A stretch of 64,000 nt of DNA, taken from assembly GCA_947474455.1 (NCBI GenBank), contig CANJIL010000009.1, positions 1-64,000 on the forward strand, in the 5' to 3' direction. The notes below the pieces were generated by a model, which did no database searches, was not told where the DNA came from, and saw only the letters and a list, made by a program, of their open reading frames with translations. A program made the position numbers and the translations under genes. Shown here in pieces: positions 26,271 to 35,019 of this stretch. Position 1 is the stretch's first letter; the number at the start of each line of letters is the position of its first letter. The stretch comes from Hyphomonadaceae bacterium (GTDB lineage: Bacteria > Pseudomonadota > Alphaproteobacteria > Caulobacterales > Hyphomonadaceae).

Positions 26271-27203
26271 TCAGATCTGCTCCACCGGGAACCGGTACAG
26301 GCGGCCGCAGAACTGGCAGTCGGCCGTGATGGCGCCGTCCTCGTTGGCGAGGGCTCTGATCTCGCCCTTGTCCATCTGACGCAGGGTCGTCAGCAGCTTC
26401 CCGTCCGAGCAGGTGCACTTGTCGGTTAGCGCGCGCGGCGGTTCGAGGCGCACGCCGGTTTCATGGAACAGTCGAAACAGCAGCGTGCCGGAGGACACGT
26501 CCGGATCGACCAACTCGATATCCTCAATCGTGTCGAACAGGTGGCGTGCATTGTCCCACGAGTCGTCGGTCGAGCCGCGCGCATCATCGCCGGCGACCTG
26601 CTGGATGATGGCGCCGCCCGAGCGCCAGCGCTTCGTGCCGCCGGGCTCGGAAATTTCAGCGATGGCGAGGCGCACGCGCGTGGGCGCCTGCTCTGATTGC
26701 GAAAACCAGAGCTGGGCGCATTGCGCGATGGTGGCGCCTTCGATTGGCACCATGGATTGCCACGGCGCCTGGTTGGGATCATTGGGCTGCAGCAGCAGGG
26801 CCATCACGCCCCTGCCGATGGCTTGCGGCACGTGTGGCCGCTGGCCTTTGTTGATGCGTTCGAGATTGTCCCACTTGGCCTTGTCGAGGCGGAGATAGCC
26901 GCGCACGCCGCCGTCCGAGCGCGCCTCGGCGACCATCAGCGGCACCGGGCCTTCGCCCTGCGCCTGCACCATCACCTTGCCGTCGAACTTCAGCGAGGCC
27001 GAGACCAGCACGGCCAACGTCACCGCCTCGCCCAGCAGGTGGGCGGCCCAGCGGGGATAGTCGTGCCGTTTGAGGATAGGATCGAGCACGCCATCGCCGA
27101 GCCGCGCGATGCGGCCGCGGACGGAAGTGTCCTCAATCTGGAACGTCGCGACGAAGTCGTCGCCAGGCCCAAACGGGTCATTTGGCATAGCTTTATCGGT
27201 CAT
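26271..27203 (-). CDS. hslO: Redox-regulated chaperone Hsp33
   Basis: The 310-residue protein contains the Hsp33 core (FVRGRI-type opening DDFVATFQIEDTSVRGRIARLG, then VQAQGEGPVPLMVAEA and GYLRLDKAKW). The C-terminal zinc redox switch is CTC (DKCTCSDGK) plus CQFC. Under oxidation and heat the zinc is released, disulfides form, and the protein becomes a holdase. Three in-frame ATGs (27230, 27203, 27188) are possible. It lies downstream of the argD-argF block, usual in alphaproteobacteria, but is separated from it here by a 0.9 kb stretch with decayed genes. Confidence 0.93.
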   Translation of the reverse strand: MTDKAMPNDPFGPGDDFVATFQIEDTSVRGRIARLGDGVLDPILKRHDYPRWAAHLLGEAVTLAVLVSASLKFDGKVMVQAQGEGPVPLMVAEARSDGGVRGYLRLDKAKWDNLERINKGQRPHVPQAIGRGVMALLLQPNDPNQAPWQSMVPIEGATIAQCAQLWFSQSEQAPTRVRLAIAEISEPGGTKRWRSGGAIIQQVAGDDARGSTDDSWDNARHLFDTIEDIELVDPDVSSGTLLFRLFHETGVRLEPPRALTDKCTCSDGKLLTTLRQMDKGEIRALANEDGAITADCQFCGRLYRFPVEQI

Positions 27204-27306
27204 TTCCGTGGAGCTATCATGTGTGAGCATACGCGCCAAATGGGCGTTGGGACGCGCAGTTTCAACGGGTGATCTGGACGCCTCAAGCATAGGCGCCGGC
27301 CCTTCC

Positions 27307-27372
27307 GGAGTCCCGGCTTTCCTTTCCGGTCGCCGAGGGCGAGCGTGGCGCGGCCGTGAAAGCTGGGTTCCC
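27307..27372. repeat. Imperfect palindromic (REP-like) element
   Basis: Arms GGAGTCCCGGCTTTC (27307-27321) and GAAAGCTGGGTTCCC (27358-27372) are 11/15 complementary and surround a GC-rich centre with a nested GCCGAGGGCG-type hairpin. Palindromes of this kind, reading GAAAGCTGGGTTCC at one end, are typical of scattered repeats in alphaproteobacterial genomes. It replaces the C-terminal end of the broken gene at 27373-27783. Confidence 0.45.
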
Positions 27373-27783
27373 ACGCGGCGAGATGACAGAAGCGGTCGAG
27401 GCCTTTGCGCAGGCGGAACGCGAGCAGGCGGCTTGGCACGACGATGCGGGGCTCGCGACGGGCGCGCCGCTTTCGCTGACGCTGGCGCAATGCGCTCGGC
27501 GTCATGCGGAGGCTGAGGCGCCAGGTCGAAGAGTCTTCGCGATTGAAGACGGGCGCGCGTTTGCGGATTCGCGCTGAGTGAGGTCGCGCGGTGTTGGCGG
27601 CGGCGGTCTGGAAGCGATCGTGCTGGCTTCGAGGAAGAGGGCGCGGCAGAGCATCTCCTCGACAATGCGGAACCAGCGGAGGAGTTCATGGCGGCGCTTG
27701 CGTCGGATGACGATCTCAAGGGCGATGGCTTGTGGCGTGAAGAAGCGGACGAAGAGATGGCCTGGCAAGTCGCGGGCACGCAC
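27373..27783 (-). pseudogene. Broken gene for a small protein of unknown function
   Basis: From ATG 27783 the frame has strong coding bias and encodes HLFVRFFTPQAIALEIVIRR and RHELLRWFRIVEEMLCRALF, a helical segment seen in small alphaproteobacterial hypothetical proteins. At the AAA run (27560-27562 on the plus strand as TTT) coding character moves to another frame, which gives FNREDSSTWRLSLRM and then a basic stretch. One added A would join the two. The C-terminus then runs into the palindromic element. A rightward frame (27384-27577, 64 codons) overlaps but is less convincing. Confidence 0.45.
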
Positions 27784-27822
27784 AAGACCGTCGCAAGACC
27801 GTGGGCGGCGATGCGGCCGATG

Positions 27823-28098
27823 TTAGGAACGAAAACGACGGGGAAGCGCCCCCTCAGCCTTCCTGCAGACGCCGCTGGCATCGCTGAAGCCTCAATGCTT
27901 TGGAACACCCAGCCGGGCATAGCCGAAGGCGCCCGGCTTGCACGCCGTGGCGAATGGCTTGTGCGTGTGCAGGTTCACAATCCGGCGCCTGCCGAAACGG
28001 CTCGGGAAGCTGCAATCGTCATTGGCAAATTGCTCGTCTCGGCCGTCAGCCAGATCACGGCCGATTGGCTCGCCTTAGAGGGAAGCTGCTGTCCTTGA
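27823..28098 (+). CDS. Possible small protein of unknown function
   Basis: An open frame of about 91 codons ends at 28098 and has plausible composition: a turn-rich N-terminus, then LARRGEWLVRVQVHNPAPAE, REAAIVIGKLLVSAVSQITADW. The start is uncertain (ATG at 27823 or 27811, no good ribosome site). GC bias at third positions is weaker than in neighbouring genes. It resembles no family I know. It may be the only gene, or another relic, between hslO and the argF block. Confidence 0.35.
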   Translation, partial: LGTKTTGKRPLSLPADAAGIAEASMLWNTQPGIAEGARLARRGEWLVRVQVHNPAPAETAREAAIVIGKLLVSAVSQITADWLALEGSCCP

Positions 28099-28144
28099 GT
28101 ACGCACCCTGAGGCGCCTGAGGCCGAAGCGCGGCCTAGTCGACC

Positions 28145-28417
28145 TTACTCATCCGGGGCGCGGACAATCACGTCCCATTGCCAGGAACTGAAGAGATACT
28201 GGCCGCCGCCGGGTCGATCTGTGAGTGCGACCTGCACCTTGAAGCGCGAACCGACGGGATAGTCCTGCACGAGACTTTTGTTGCCCTCGACCAGAAGATT
28301 TGGCGAGAAGCGTTGGCCAGCCACCGGCCGCAGATGAACAGGACCCCTGAGCCCTTGAGCGTGAGGGCCCTCGAAGCTTTCGATCTCGAGTGCTTGGGAG
28401 TGCTTGGGCGGAATCAT
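28145..28417 (-). CDS. Small conserved-looking protein of unknown function
   Basis: The 90-residue product has a beta-rich second half (YPVGSRFKVQVALTDRPGG followed by YLFSSWQWDVIV) and no signal or membrane segment. An AAGGAACAAGCTC leader stands in front of the ATG at 28417. It lies 86 bases downstream of argF on the same strand. No function is assigned; composition and codon use agree with a real gene. Confidence 0.6.
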   Translation of the reverse strand: MIPPKHSQALEIESFEGPHAQGLRGPVHLRPVAGQRFSPNLLVEGNKSLVQDYPVGSRFKVQVALTDRPGGGQYLFSSWQWDVIVRAPDE

Positions 28418-28503
28418 GAGCTTGTTCCTTGACTGACAGCCTGCCTAGCACCCACAGGGCAGCTCCGCGACAGGAACCTCGTCCAGCGAAGGATGGGGTA
28501 GCG

Positions 28504-29424
28504 TCAGCCACGCAGACACCACTCCAGGATGGCCTTCTGGGCGTGGAGGCGGTTTTCGGCTTCCTCGAACACCAGCGATTGGGGGCCGTCGATGACTTCG
28601 GCGTCAACTTCCTCGCCGCGGTGAGCGGGGAGGCAGTGGAGGAATTTCGCGCCGCCATTTGCCGCGCGCATCAGATCGCCGCTGACCTTGTAAGGCGCGA
28701 GATCGGTAAGGCGCTTGTCGGCATCCTTGTCGCCCATTGAGACGAAGGTGTCGGCGACGACCACGTCGGCGCCTGCCACCGCCTGTTTCGGATCGCGGAA
28801 AAGGTCGATGTGGCCCTGCTCGGCGCGGGCACGTTCGACGTCCGTCATGTCTGGGTCGTAGCCGGGGGGCGTGGCGACCGAGAGGGAGAAGCCGAATTTG
28901 GGCGCGGCGTGGACGAAGGTGTTGGCCATGTTGTTGCCATCGCCCACCCAGGCGATGCGCGCGCCTTTCAGCGTGAGGCCAGCTTCTTCCAGCGTCTGCA
29001 GGTCAGCCATGATCTGGCAGGGGTGAGATTTCTCGGTGAGGCCGTTGATGACGGGGACCGATGCAAACTTCGCGAACGCCTCGACATCGGCGTGGCGGTT
29101 AGCGCGCATCATCACGGCATCGACATAGCGGGAGAGAACTTGCGCCGTGTCCTCGATGCTTTCGCCGCGGCTGATCTGGGAGTCCGACGCGGTGAGGATC
29201 AGGGATGAGCCGCCCAGCTGGCGGATCGCCATGTCGAAGGAGACGCGGGTGCGCGTCGAGTTTTTCTCAAAGATCATCGCGAGCGTGCGACCAGCGAGCG
29301 GCGCGTCCTTGTCGGCCGCGCCTTTCGGCAGGCCCTTGCGCGCGGCCTTGCGAGATTTTGCATTGTCCAGAATCAGCCGCAGCTCGCTGGACGCGATCGG
29401 CCAGAGATCGAGGAAGTGGTTCAT
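28504..29424 (-). CDS. argF: Ornithine carbamoyltransferase
   Basis: The 306-residue enzyme joins carbamoyl phosphate and ornithine to give citrulline. The carbamoyl-phosphate motif STRTR ([13 protein letters not shown]), [11 protein letters not shown], the ornithine-binding SMGDKDAD region and [11 protein letters not shown] are all present. It overlaps the argD stop codon by four bases (29421-29424), so argD-argF are co-transcribed. Confidence 0.97.
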   Translation of the reverse strand: MNHFLDLWPIASSELRLILDNAKSRKAARKGLPKGAADKDAPLAGRTLAMIFEKNSTRTRVSFDMAIRQLGGSSLILTASDSQISRGESIEDTAQVLSRYVDAVMMRANRHADVEAFAKFASVPVINGLTEKSHPCQIMADLQTLEEAGLTLKGARIAWVGDGNNMANTFVHAAPKFGFSLSVATPPGYDPDMTDVERARAEQGHIDLFRDPKQAVAGADVVVADTFVSMGDKDADKRLTDLAPYKVSGDLMRAANGGAKFLHCLPAHRGEEVDAEVIDGPQSLVFEEAENRLHAQKAILEWCLRG

Positions 29425-30611
29425 GATCCCGCGGCCGTCATCATGCTTGAGAATTGCTGGTCGATGATGTCGAGCGCTTCGCGCACATCATCCTCGGTGA
29501 CGACCAGCGGCGGGGCGAGGCGCAGCGTATTGTTGCCCGCCGTGCCGACCAGCAGGCCACGGTCGGAGAGCTTACCGCGCAGGGGCAGCGGATCGTCCCT
29601 CATGCGCAGGCCGCGGAGGAGGCCGGCGCCGGTGACTTCCAGCACCAGTTCGGGGTAGCGGCCTTTGAGGCTTTCCATGCCCTGCTGCATCGTGCCCGCC
29701 ACGCGGCGCACCTGTTCGAGGAAGCCCTCGCCCGCTACAACATCAAGTACGGCGTTGCCGACGGCCATGGCGAGCGGGCCGCCGCCGAAGGTCGTGCCGT
29801 GCACGCCCTTGGCCATGCCAGAAGAGGCGTTGGCGGTTGCGAGGATCATCCCCATCGGGAAGCCGCCGCCGATGCCTTTGGCGGCGGCGAGGAGATCGGG
29901 CTCGGCGCCTTTGGTCCACTGATGGTGGAAGAGCTGGCCTGTGCGGCCGGCGCCGCACTGGATCTCGTCATAGATCAGCAGGACGCCGCTGGCATTGCAC
30001 ATTTCGCGCAGCTTGAGCAGGAATTCGGGCTTCGCTTCGCGCACGCCGCCTTCGCCCTGCACCGGCTCGATGAGCACGGCGGCGAGATCCGGCTTCACGA
30101 TCTCGGCTTCGAGCGCGACGAGATCTTCCCACGGAATAGAGCGGAAGCCCGGCAGGCGCGGACCAAAGCCTTCGCGGTATTTCTCCTGCGCGCCGGCATT
30201 GATCCCGCCGAGCGTGCGGCCGTGGAACGAGCCTTCGAAGGACAAGATGCCGATGCGCTCGGGCTGGCCTTTCGACCAGTGATAGCGCCGTGCGATCTTG
30301 ATGCAGCCTTCGATCGATTCCGCGCCCGAATTGGTGAAGAAAGCGAAGTCCGCGAAAGTGAGATCGACATAGCGCTGGGCCAGACGCTCCTGTCCCGGCA
30401 CGCGGAACATGTTCGAGGTGTGCCACAGCCTGTTGGCCTGCCCGGTCAGCGCCTTGACGAGAACCGGGTGGCAATGGCCCAGCGCATTGACCGCGATGCC
30501 AGCGATGAAATCTAGGTAAGACTTGCCCTTGTCGTCATACATGCGCACGCCCTCGCCTCGCTCGAAAACGACCGGGCTCGGGCCGTAGACGGGAAGCACT
30601 GCGTTCGACAT
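29421..30611 (-). CDS. argD: Acetylornithine aminotransferase
   Basis: The 396-residue class III aminotransferase carries the PLP lysine in [15 protein letters not shown], the aspartate in [14 protein letters not shown], and a substrate-site [14 protein letters not shown]. It converts N-acetylglutamate semialdehyde to N-acetylornithine in arginine synthesis, and may act on succinyldiaminopimelate in lysine synthesis. It is the first gene of the argD-argF unit; the leader has AAGGAGATGCCCCC before ATG 30611. Confidence 0.95.
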   Translation of the reverse strand: MSNAVLPVYGPSPVVFERGEGVRMYDDKGKSYLDFIAGIAVNALGHCHPVLVKALTGQANRLWHTSNMFRVPGQERLAQRYVDLTFADFAFFTNSGAESIEGCIKIARRYHWSKGQPERIGILSFEGSFHGRTLGGINAGAQEKYREGFGPRLPGFRSIPWEDLVALEAEIVKPDLAAVLIEPVQGEGGVREAKPEFLLKLREMCNASGVLLIYDEIQCGAGRTGQLFHHQWTKGAEPDLLAAAKGIGGGFPMGMILATANASSGMAKGVHGTTFGGGPLAMAVGNAVLDVVAGEGFLEQVRRVAGTMQQGMESLKGRYPELVLEVTGAGLLRGLRMRDDPLPLRGKLSDRGLLVGTAGNNTLRLAPPLVVTEDDVREALDIIDQQFSSMMTAAGS

Positions 30612-30761
30612 GGGGGCATCTCCTTATGACGCCGGCTGGGAAACTCTGAAAACCTCTTTTCAGGGGCGACTTGGAAAGCGCGCTCAATGAGGCTGGTCGC
30701 CCCAGGTGTCAATGAAAATGCGTCGATCCGGGTCGAGTCGTCACGAACCTGTCGGTTGGCG

Positions 30762-31610
30762 TCAAGCCTTCAGCTTGTAGCCCGTGGCGAGCCAGCGCCA
30801 GCACAGCGCGCACAGCGCCAGCGTGATTGCCAGCGACATCAGCCCGCCGAACCACAAATTGCTTTCGGCGTGGCCAGTGAAGCCATAGCGGAAGCCGTCG
30901 ATCATCTGGAAGAACGGGTTGTAGTGACTGATCGTGACGAACGGCTCTGGCAGGCGGCTGATCGGATAGAATGTGCCGGACAGCATTGTCAGCGGCATAA
31001 TGACGAAGTTCTGCACCGCGGCCATGTGGTCGAACTTGTCCGCCCATATCCCGCCGAGAAGGCCGACTGCGCCCATGAATAGCGACGCCACGACGGAGAA
31101 ATAGACGATAGCGAACAGGTTCGCGATCGTGAACGGCGTGATCCCCATGATCCAAACGGCGGCGTAGGTCACCAGTCCGACGAGGACGCCGCGCGTCACC
31201 GCGCCGGACAGGAAGCCGAGCGTCAGTTCGAGCGGCGACAGGGGCGGCATCAGGAAGTCGACCGAGTTGCCCTGCACCTTTGCGATGATCAGCGAGGACG
31301 ACGTGTTGGCGAAGGCGTTGTTGAGGATCGCCATCATCACCACGCCCGGCGCGAGGAAAGTTTCGAACGACACGCCGCCCGGGCTCGTCGCCGATCCGCC
31401 CCGATCGAACGCCAGCTTGAAGACGAAGAGCATCAGCAGGGACGACACCACGGGCGCAAACAACGTCTGCATCCCGACTTTCCAGAAGCGCCGCGTCTCA
31501 CGCAGGCAGAGCGTCCACAATCCCAGCCAGTTGACCGCGCCGTACTGTCTAGGCCCCGCCATGCCGGGGCTGGCGGCTTCCGTCGGCGGTCGTGTCAAAG
31601 TCTGATCCAT
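30762..31610 (-). CDS. ABC-2 type transporter permease
   Basis: The 282-residue protein has a cytoplasmic N-terminus with TLCLRETRRFWKVGMQTLFAPVVSSLLMLFVF (written here as its parts TLCLRETRRFWKVG and LFAPVVSSLLML), six hydrophobic segments and the ABC-2 signature near LMPPLSPLELTLGFL. It resembles permeases of the NodJ/drug or polysaccharide exporter group. No ATPase gene is adjacent, so the partner must be elsewhere or lost. It diverges from gcrA. Confidence 0.9.
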   Translation of the reverse strand: MDQTLTRPPTEAASPGMAGPRQYGAVNWLGLWTLCLRETRRFWKVGMQTLFAPVVSSLLMLFVFKLAFDRGGSATSPGGVSFETFLAPGVVMMAILNNAFANTSSSLIIAKVQGNSVDFLMPPLSPLELTLGFLSGAVTRGVLVGLVTYAAVWIMGITPFTIANLFAIVYFSVVASLFMGAVGLLGGIWADKFDHMAAVQNFVIMPLTMLSGTFYPISRLPEPFVTISHYNPFFQMIDGFRYGFTGHAESNLWFGGLMSLAITLALCALCWRWLATGYKLKA

Positions 31611-31987
31611 GGCCGCGTTTTATGCCCCTGAGCCGCTAGCGCCACGGAAATGTTGTCGTTGTGGGGACGACACAAGAGCAGCTCACCGTGGCCGCCGAGA
31701 GTTCTCGGTGCAGAAAGACGCCGACAAGCTTCCCCAGCGCTATCGGGAGACTTCGCCTGAAAGTTGAGTCCGCAGAGCCACAACCGCTGGAAACCCGCCC
31801 GTGACCCCGTGACTCACTTAGTCTGTGAGCAACCCCAATATATTGATTAACCTGTTAGGAAGCGCCCCAGCATATTGCGGTGCGCCCTGTCGCAGCTACT
31901 ATACATAGAAATTGGGAGCCGGGTTGCTTCAGGCACAACCTATATCTTGTGTCTTGCATGATTCCCTGAGGCTGTGGAGAGACATTC
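31611..31987. promoter_or_regulatory. gcrA upstream region with three GANTC sites
   Basis: The 377 bases between the permease gene and gcrA hold no gene. CcrM-type GANTC sites occur at 31766-31770 (GAGTC), 31811-31815 (GACTC) and 31960-31964 (GATTC), the last within 30 bases of the gcrA start. In Caulobacter the gcrA promoter responds to CcrM methylation and DnaA; the same control here is inference. A TTAACCTGTTA stretch near 31849 is AT-rich and may include a promoter. Confidence 0.5.
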
Positions 31988-32524
31988 ATGGGCTGGACCG
32001 AAGAACGCGTCGCAGAACTCAAGAAACTCTGGGCCGAAGGGCACAGTGCCAGCCAGATCGCCAAACGGCTGGGTTCGGTCACCCGCAATGCGGTGATCGG
32101 CAAGGTGCACCGTCTCGGACTCTCCGGCCGGGCGACTCCGTCCCGCCCAGTGAAGCGCCCGCCCCGTCTAGCCCGACCCAAGCCGCAGCAGCTTCCGCGC
32201 CAGGCTTCGGCGCCTGCCGCGCGCGGGGCGAACGCGCTCGCCGTCCGGCCTGAACCCGCGCACACCCACATCACCGAGGCCCAGGCCAATATCGAGCCGC
32301 AACGCCTTCCAAATGGCGACATGGTCACCGTCCTCACCGTGAAGGACTCCATGTGCAAGTGGCCTATCGGCGACCCGGCCGATGCGAATTTCGGTTTCTG
32401 CGGCCACACTTCGGCAGAAGGCTCACCCTACTGCGCAGAGCATGCACGCGTTGCTTTCCAGCCGGCCAAGAAGCGCGAACGCCGCGCGCGCGAGTTCGAC
32501 TACATCCAGCGCCTTGCCGGCTGA
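31988..32524 (+). CDS. gcrA: GcrA cell-cycle regulator
   Basis: The 178-residue protein opens with the highly conserved GcrA N-terminus MGWTEERVAELKKLWAEGHS, a helix-turn-helix (ASQIAKRLG, TRNAVIGKVHRLGLSGR), a proline-rich linker and the C-terminal sigma-70-contact domain with CKWPIGDP, FCGH and YCAEHARVAF. GcrA binds GANTC-methylated promoters with RNA polymerase in Caulobacterales and Rhizobiales and drives division genes. The presence of this protein is the best taxonomic marker in the window. Confidence 0.97.
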   Translation: MGWTEERVAELKKLWAEGHSASQIAKRLGSVTRNAVIGKVHRLGLSGRATPSRPVKRPPRLARPKPQQLPRQASAPAARGANALAVRPEPAHTHITEAQANIEPQRLPNGDMVTVLTVKDSMCKWPIGDPADANFGFCGHTSAEGSPYCAEHARVAFQPAKKRERRAREFDYIQRLAG

Positions 32525-32674
32525 TCTTTTTCCAACACGGGCCTGATCAGGCACGCCTGACTTCTACCCGCGACGGGGCCGCCCCAGAGTCCATGGGATT
32601 CCGGGGTGGTTTCGTATTTGGTCCAACTCGCGCCAACTGAACTTGCTCGCAGGGCCGCAAGATTTCCCTCAGCC

Positions 32675-32773
32675 GTCATTCCAGGTGAGCGCAGCGAGAC
32701 CTGGAGCTCGGCAACCGCGCCAGACAACCTCTGGGTTCTGTCTCTCCGCTCTTCCGGCTCCAGCCGGAATGAC
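32675..32773. repeat. Palindromic MITE/REP-like element
   Basis: GTCATTCC (32675-32682) and GGAATGAC (32766-32773) are perfect terminal inverted repeats of a 99-bp element. Two hairpins lie inside: CCAGGT...ACCTGG (32681-32704) and TTCCGGCT-CC-AGCCGGAA (about 32752-32769). It sits in the intergenic region after gcrA. No transposase gene is present; elements with GTCATTCC ends are scattered non-autonomous repeats in many proteobacteria. Confidence 0.6.
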
Positions 32774-32813
32774 ATTTTGAGGTTCGCACACGAGCCCGCG
32801 ATGGAGGCTACGA

Positions 32814-33374
32814 TCAGCCCCGTGGGAAACTCCAGAGCCAGTTCACGCGTTCGACGGTCCGCGACCACTCCTGATCGAACTCCCGCTGCAACGTGCCGCC
32901 GTGAAACTCGAGGCCGGCGGGTGTGGGCGGCGTTATGGGCTCGACCCATGCGGGCAAAGCGGGTTCGGCTTCGATCCATCCGCCATCATATTCGGTGCGG
33001 CTTTTTACGGTCACGGGCAGAAAGCTGCGGAAATAGGCTTCGTCGAAGAACAGCGTCACTTCCGACTGGAACAGAAAGGGGGTCGTGACCAGGCACGCCA
33101 CGCGGCAATCCCTGGGCCGCCGCTCCGCTCTCTCGACGGCGTCTGCCGCCGCGAAGATCGCCGCAATGCAGGCCCGCTGGGTTTGGGGCGTTGCGTGCGG
33201 CGGCTCCACCAGTTTCGAGAAAACCGGGACCTTGAAATTCCAGAAGCGCTCGGCCGCCGCGGTCTCCGCCTTCGGCAACTGCTCGATAATCTGTTGCGGC
33301 CAGCGCGCCAGCGACCTTAGGTGGCGCGCTGGATTGCGCAGCTTCTTCCGGGGGCGAAGGTCGAGCCGTCTCAT
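32814..33374 (-). CDS. DUF3916-like protein of unknown function
   Basis: The 186-residue protein starts MRRLDLRPRKKLRNPARHLR and contains FWNFKVPVFSKLVEPP, CIAAIFAAADAVERA, a strand pair FLFQSEVTLFFDEAYFRSF, and a tryptophan-rich end (VERVNWLWSF). The pattern of basic N-terminus, KMPV-like block, and FFxxxYF block resembles the DUF3916 family as I remember it; this is not certain. No catalytic motif is evident. Ends overlap no other gene, and codon use fits neighbours. Confidence 0.7.
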   Translation of the reverse strand: MRRLDLRPRKKLRNPARHLRSLARWPQQIIEQLPKAETAAAERFWNFKVPVFSKLVEPPHATPQTQRACIAAIFAAADAVERAERRPRDCRVACLVTTPFLFQSEVTLFFDEAYFRSFLPVTVKSRTEYDGGWIEAEPALPAWVEPITPPTPAGLEFHGGTLQREFDQEWSRTVERVNWLWSFPRG

Positions 33375-33399
33375 GCGCGCAGTTTCTAGCTGACCCGCG

Positions 33400-33816
33400 C
33401 TATTTGGCCACCAGATCCTTCTGCAGCGTCTTCAGACACAGCATGAAGAAGGCCGCCGGCAGGAAATAGAGGAGCGACCTGATCAGCAATGAATTCTGCA
33501 GCGCCTTCGCTTCGCCCACCCGGCAGCAACGAAGGCGCTGCGTCCGGCAACTGCGCCGGGGCCGCGCCTTGCAGGAGGCGCGCGCGACATCAACAAAGCC
33601 TTCCGCCTTCGCATGCATCGCGAACAGCAGGTCAGAGACATGGCCGATGAACTGCGGCCCGCCGCTATAGCCGGACAGGGTGATGATCACGAGCAGGATC
33701 GCCGCTGCTGCGGCGCGGATCCGTAGTCCGACCGCGCTCTGCCCGATCGTGTACTGGGCGGCGAGATGGGCGTGAAGGTCACGCAGGCTGCCAAGCCGAT
33801 GGCCAATAGTGTTTTG
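33400..33816 (-). pseudogene. C-terminal relic of a spinster-like MFS transporter
   Basis: From 33816 leftward, directly after an in-frame TGA (33817-33819), the frame gives RIRAAAAAILLVIITLSGYS, GGPQFIGHVSDLLFAM, and at the end LLIRSLLYFLPAAFFMLCLK, TLQKDLVAK. These match the last two membrane helices of spinster-like transporters (compare 9928-11553). No start codon lies in front of it, and the N-terminal 80 percent of the protein is missing. Between the two helices an in-frame insertion of about 110 bases, containing the hairpin at 33498-33541, adds basic cysteine-rich residues. Confidence 0.6.
33498..33541. repeat. 12-bp-arm palindromic element inside the MFS relic
   Basis: GCAGCGCCTTCG (33498-33509) and CGAAGGCGCTGC (33530-33541) are perfect inverted repeats around a 20-base loop. 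The following bases (GCAACTGCGCCGGGGC and GCGCCTTGCAGGAGGCGCG) add further hairpin potential to about 33590. The whole patch is out of character with the flanking membrane-protein sequence and looks inserted. Confidence 0.55.
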
Positions 33817-33871
33817 TCAGGCCTTCGGCCGACCCGGCCTTGGCTTTTCCCCGCACCGCGATCTCGACTGG

Positions 33872-34714
33872 TCAGTCTGTCAGACCGGATTCATGGGGCG
33901 TGTGAAGGCCGGCGGGCGACAGCGTGAAGATCTCCACGCCTGTTTCCGTTATGCCGACCGAATGTTCGTATTGGGCCGATAGCGAGCGGTCGCGCGTCAC
34001 CGCCGTCCAGCCATCCGCCAGCAATGCAACATCGAGACGGCCGAGATTGACCATCGGCTCGACGGTGAAGATCATTCCGGGCACCAGGCGCTCGCCCTGA
34101 CCGCGGCGACCGAAGTGCAGGATGTTAGGCGAGTCATGGAACACGCGGCCGAGGCCGTGTCCGCAGAACGCTTCCACTACGGAATAGCGCTGTCGCTCGG
34201 CATGCTCCTGGATCGCAGCACCGAGATCGCCCAGGCGCGCACCCGGCTTGATCGCCTCGATGCCGCGCATCATGGATTCGTAGGTGACGTCCATAAGGCG
34301 CATCGCTTTCCGCTTCACACCGCCGACCGAATACATGCGCGAGGTGTCGCCATGCCAGCCGTCGACAATGACCGTCACGTCGATGTTGACGATGTCGCCT
34401 TCCTTTAACGCCTTCGGGCCAGGAATGCCGTGGCAGACGACATGGTTGACCGAGGTGCAGACGGTGTGGCGATAACCCTTGTAGAACAGGCAGGCCGGAA
34501 CGCCGCCGCCCGCCAGTACGAATTCGCGCGCCAGATCATCGATCGTCGACGTCATCACGCCCGCCACGACATGGGGAGCCAGCATGTCGAGGCATTCGGC
34601 CGCCAGGCGCCCGGCCTTCCGCATACCTGCAAAGGCTTCGGGGCCGTGCAGCTTGATCTGCGGGGTCGCGCGCGGCGGGGCTTCGGTTGCGTTGATGAAT
34701 CCGGCTTCGATCAT
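33872..34714 (-). CDS. map: Methionine aminopeptidase, type I
   Basis: The 280-residue pita-bread enzyme removes initiator methionine. Metal ligands fit the family: aspartates in VNIDVTVIVDGWHGDTSR, the histidine in FCGHGLGRVFHDSPNI, and glutamates in FTVEPMVN and YEHSVGITETG. The CxxxHG(I)P segment VNHVVCHGIPG is also present. A 25-residue N-terminal extension is longer than in E. coli. It follows a small membrane-protein gene by two bases. Confidence 0.96.
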   Translation of the reverse strand: MIEAGFINATEAPPRATPQIKLHGPEAFAGMRKAGRLAAECLDMLAPHVVAGVMTSTIDDLAREFVLAGGGVPACLFYKGYRHTVCTSVNHVVCHGIPGPKALKEGDIVNIDVTVIVDGWHGDTSRMYSVGGVKRKAMRLMDVTYESMMRGIEAIKPGARLGDLGAAIQEHAERQRYSVVEAFCGHGLGRVFHDSPNILHFGRRGQGERLVPGMIFTVEPMVNLGRLDVALLADGWTAVTRDRSLSAQYEHSVGITETGVEIFTLSPAGLHTPHESGLTD

Positions 34715-34716
34715 GT

Positions 34717-34950
34717 CTACCTGTCCTCGCCGCGGCGCGTGACCCGCACCCGTACGGCCTGCATCGATGCACGCTGCAGCGCCATGACCAGAGACCGCCC
34801 GCCCAACGCTGCAGTAAATACGACACCGCTTAGGCCAATGACCGCCGCCGGTATGTCCGGCGGGAATTGCACGGAAAACATCATCGCCAGCCCTCCCATC
34901 ATCGCGAGCACGGGGAGCAGCATGTTGGCCGGGACGGGAGCGAATTTCAT
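34717..34950 (-). CDS. Small two-helix membrane protein
   Basis: The 77-residue product has two hydrophobic segments (LLPVLAMMGGLAMMFSV and AAVIGLSGVVFTAALGG) and a basic tail (RVRVTRRGED). The start at 34950 follows GAGGTGGCGCC; an ATG at 34986 would add 12 residues. It ends two bases before the map start on the same strand, so the two are probably co-transcribed. No function can be assigned. Confidence 0.6.
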   Translation of the reverse strand: MKFAPVPANMLLPVLAMMGGLAMMFSVQFPPDIPAAVIGLSGVVFTAALGGRSLVMALQRASMQAVRVRVTRRGEDR

Positions 34951-35019
34951 GGCGCCACCTCTGAGGTTCCGGCGACTATTTAGCATGGCTCAAGGCGGCT
35001 GGCGAACCGCACGAAATTC

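Noticed and set aside
27384-27577. Rightward 64-codon gene
   Set aside because: The antisense frame has stronger coding character and family-like segments, so this frame is probably a shadow.
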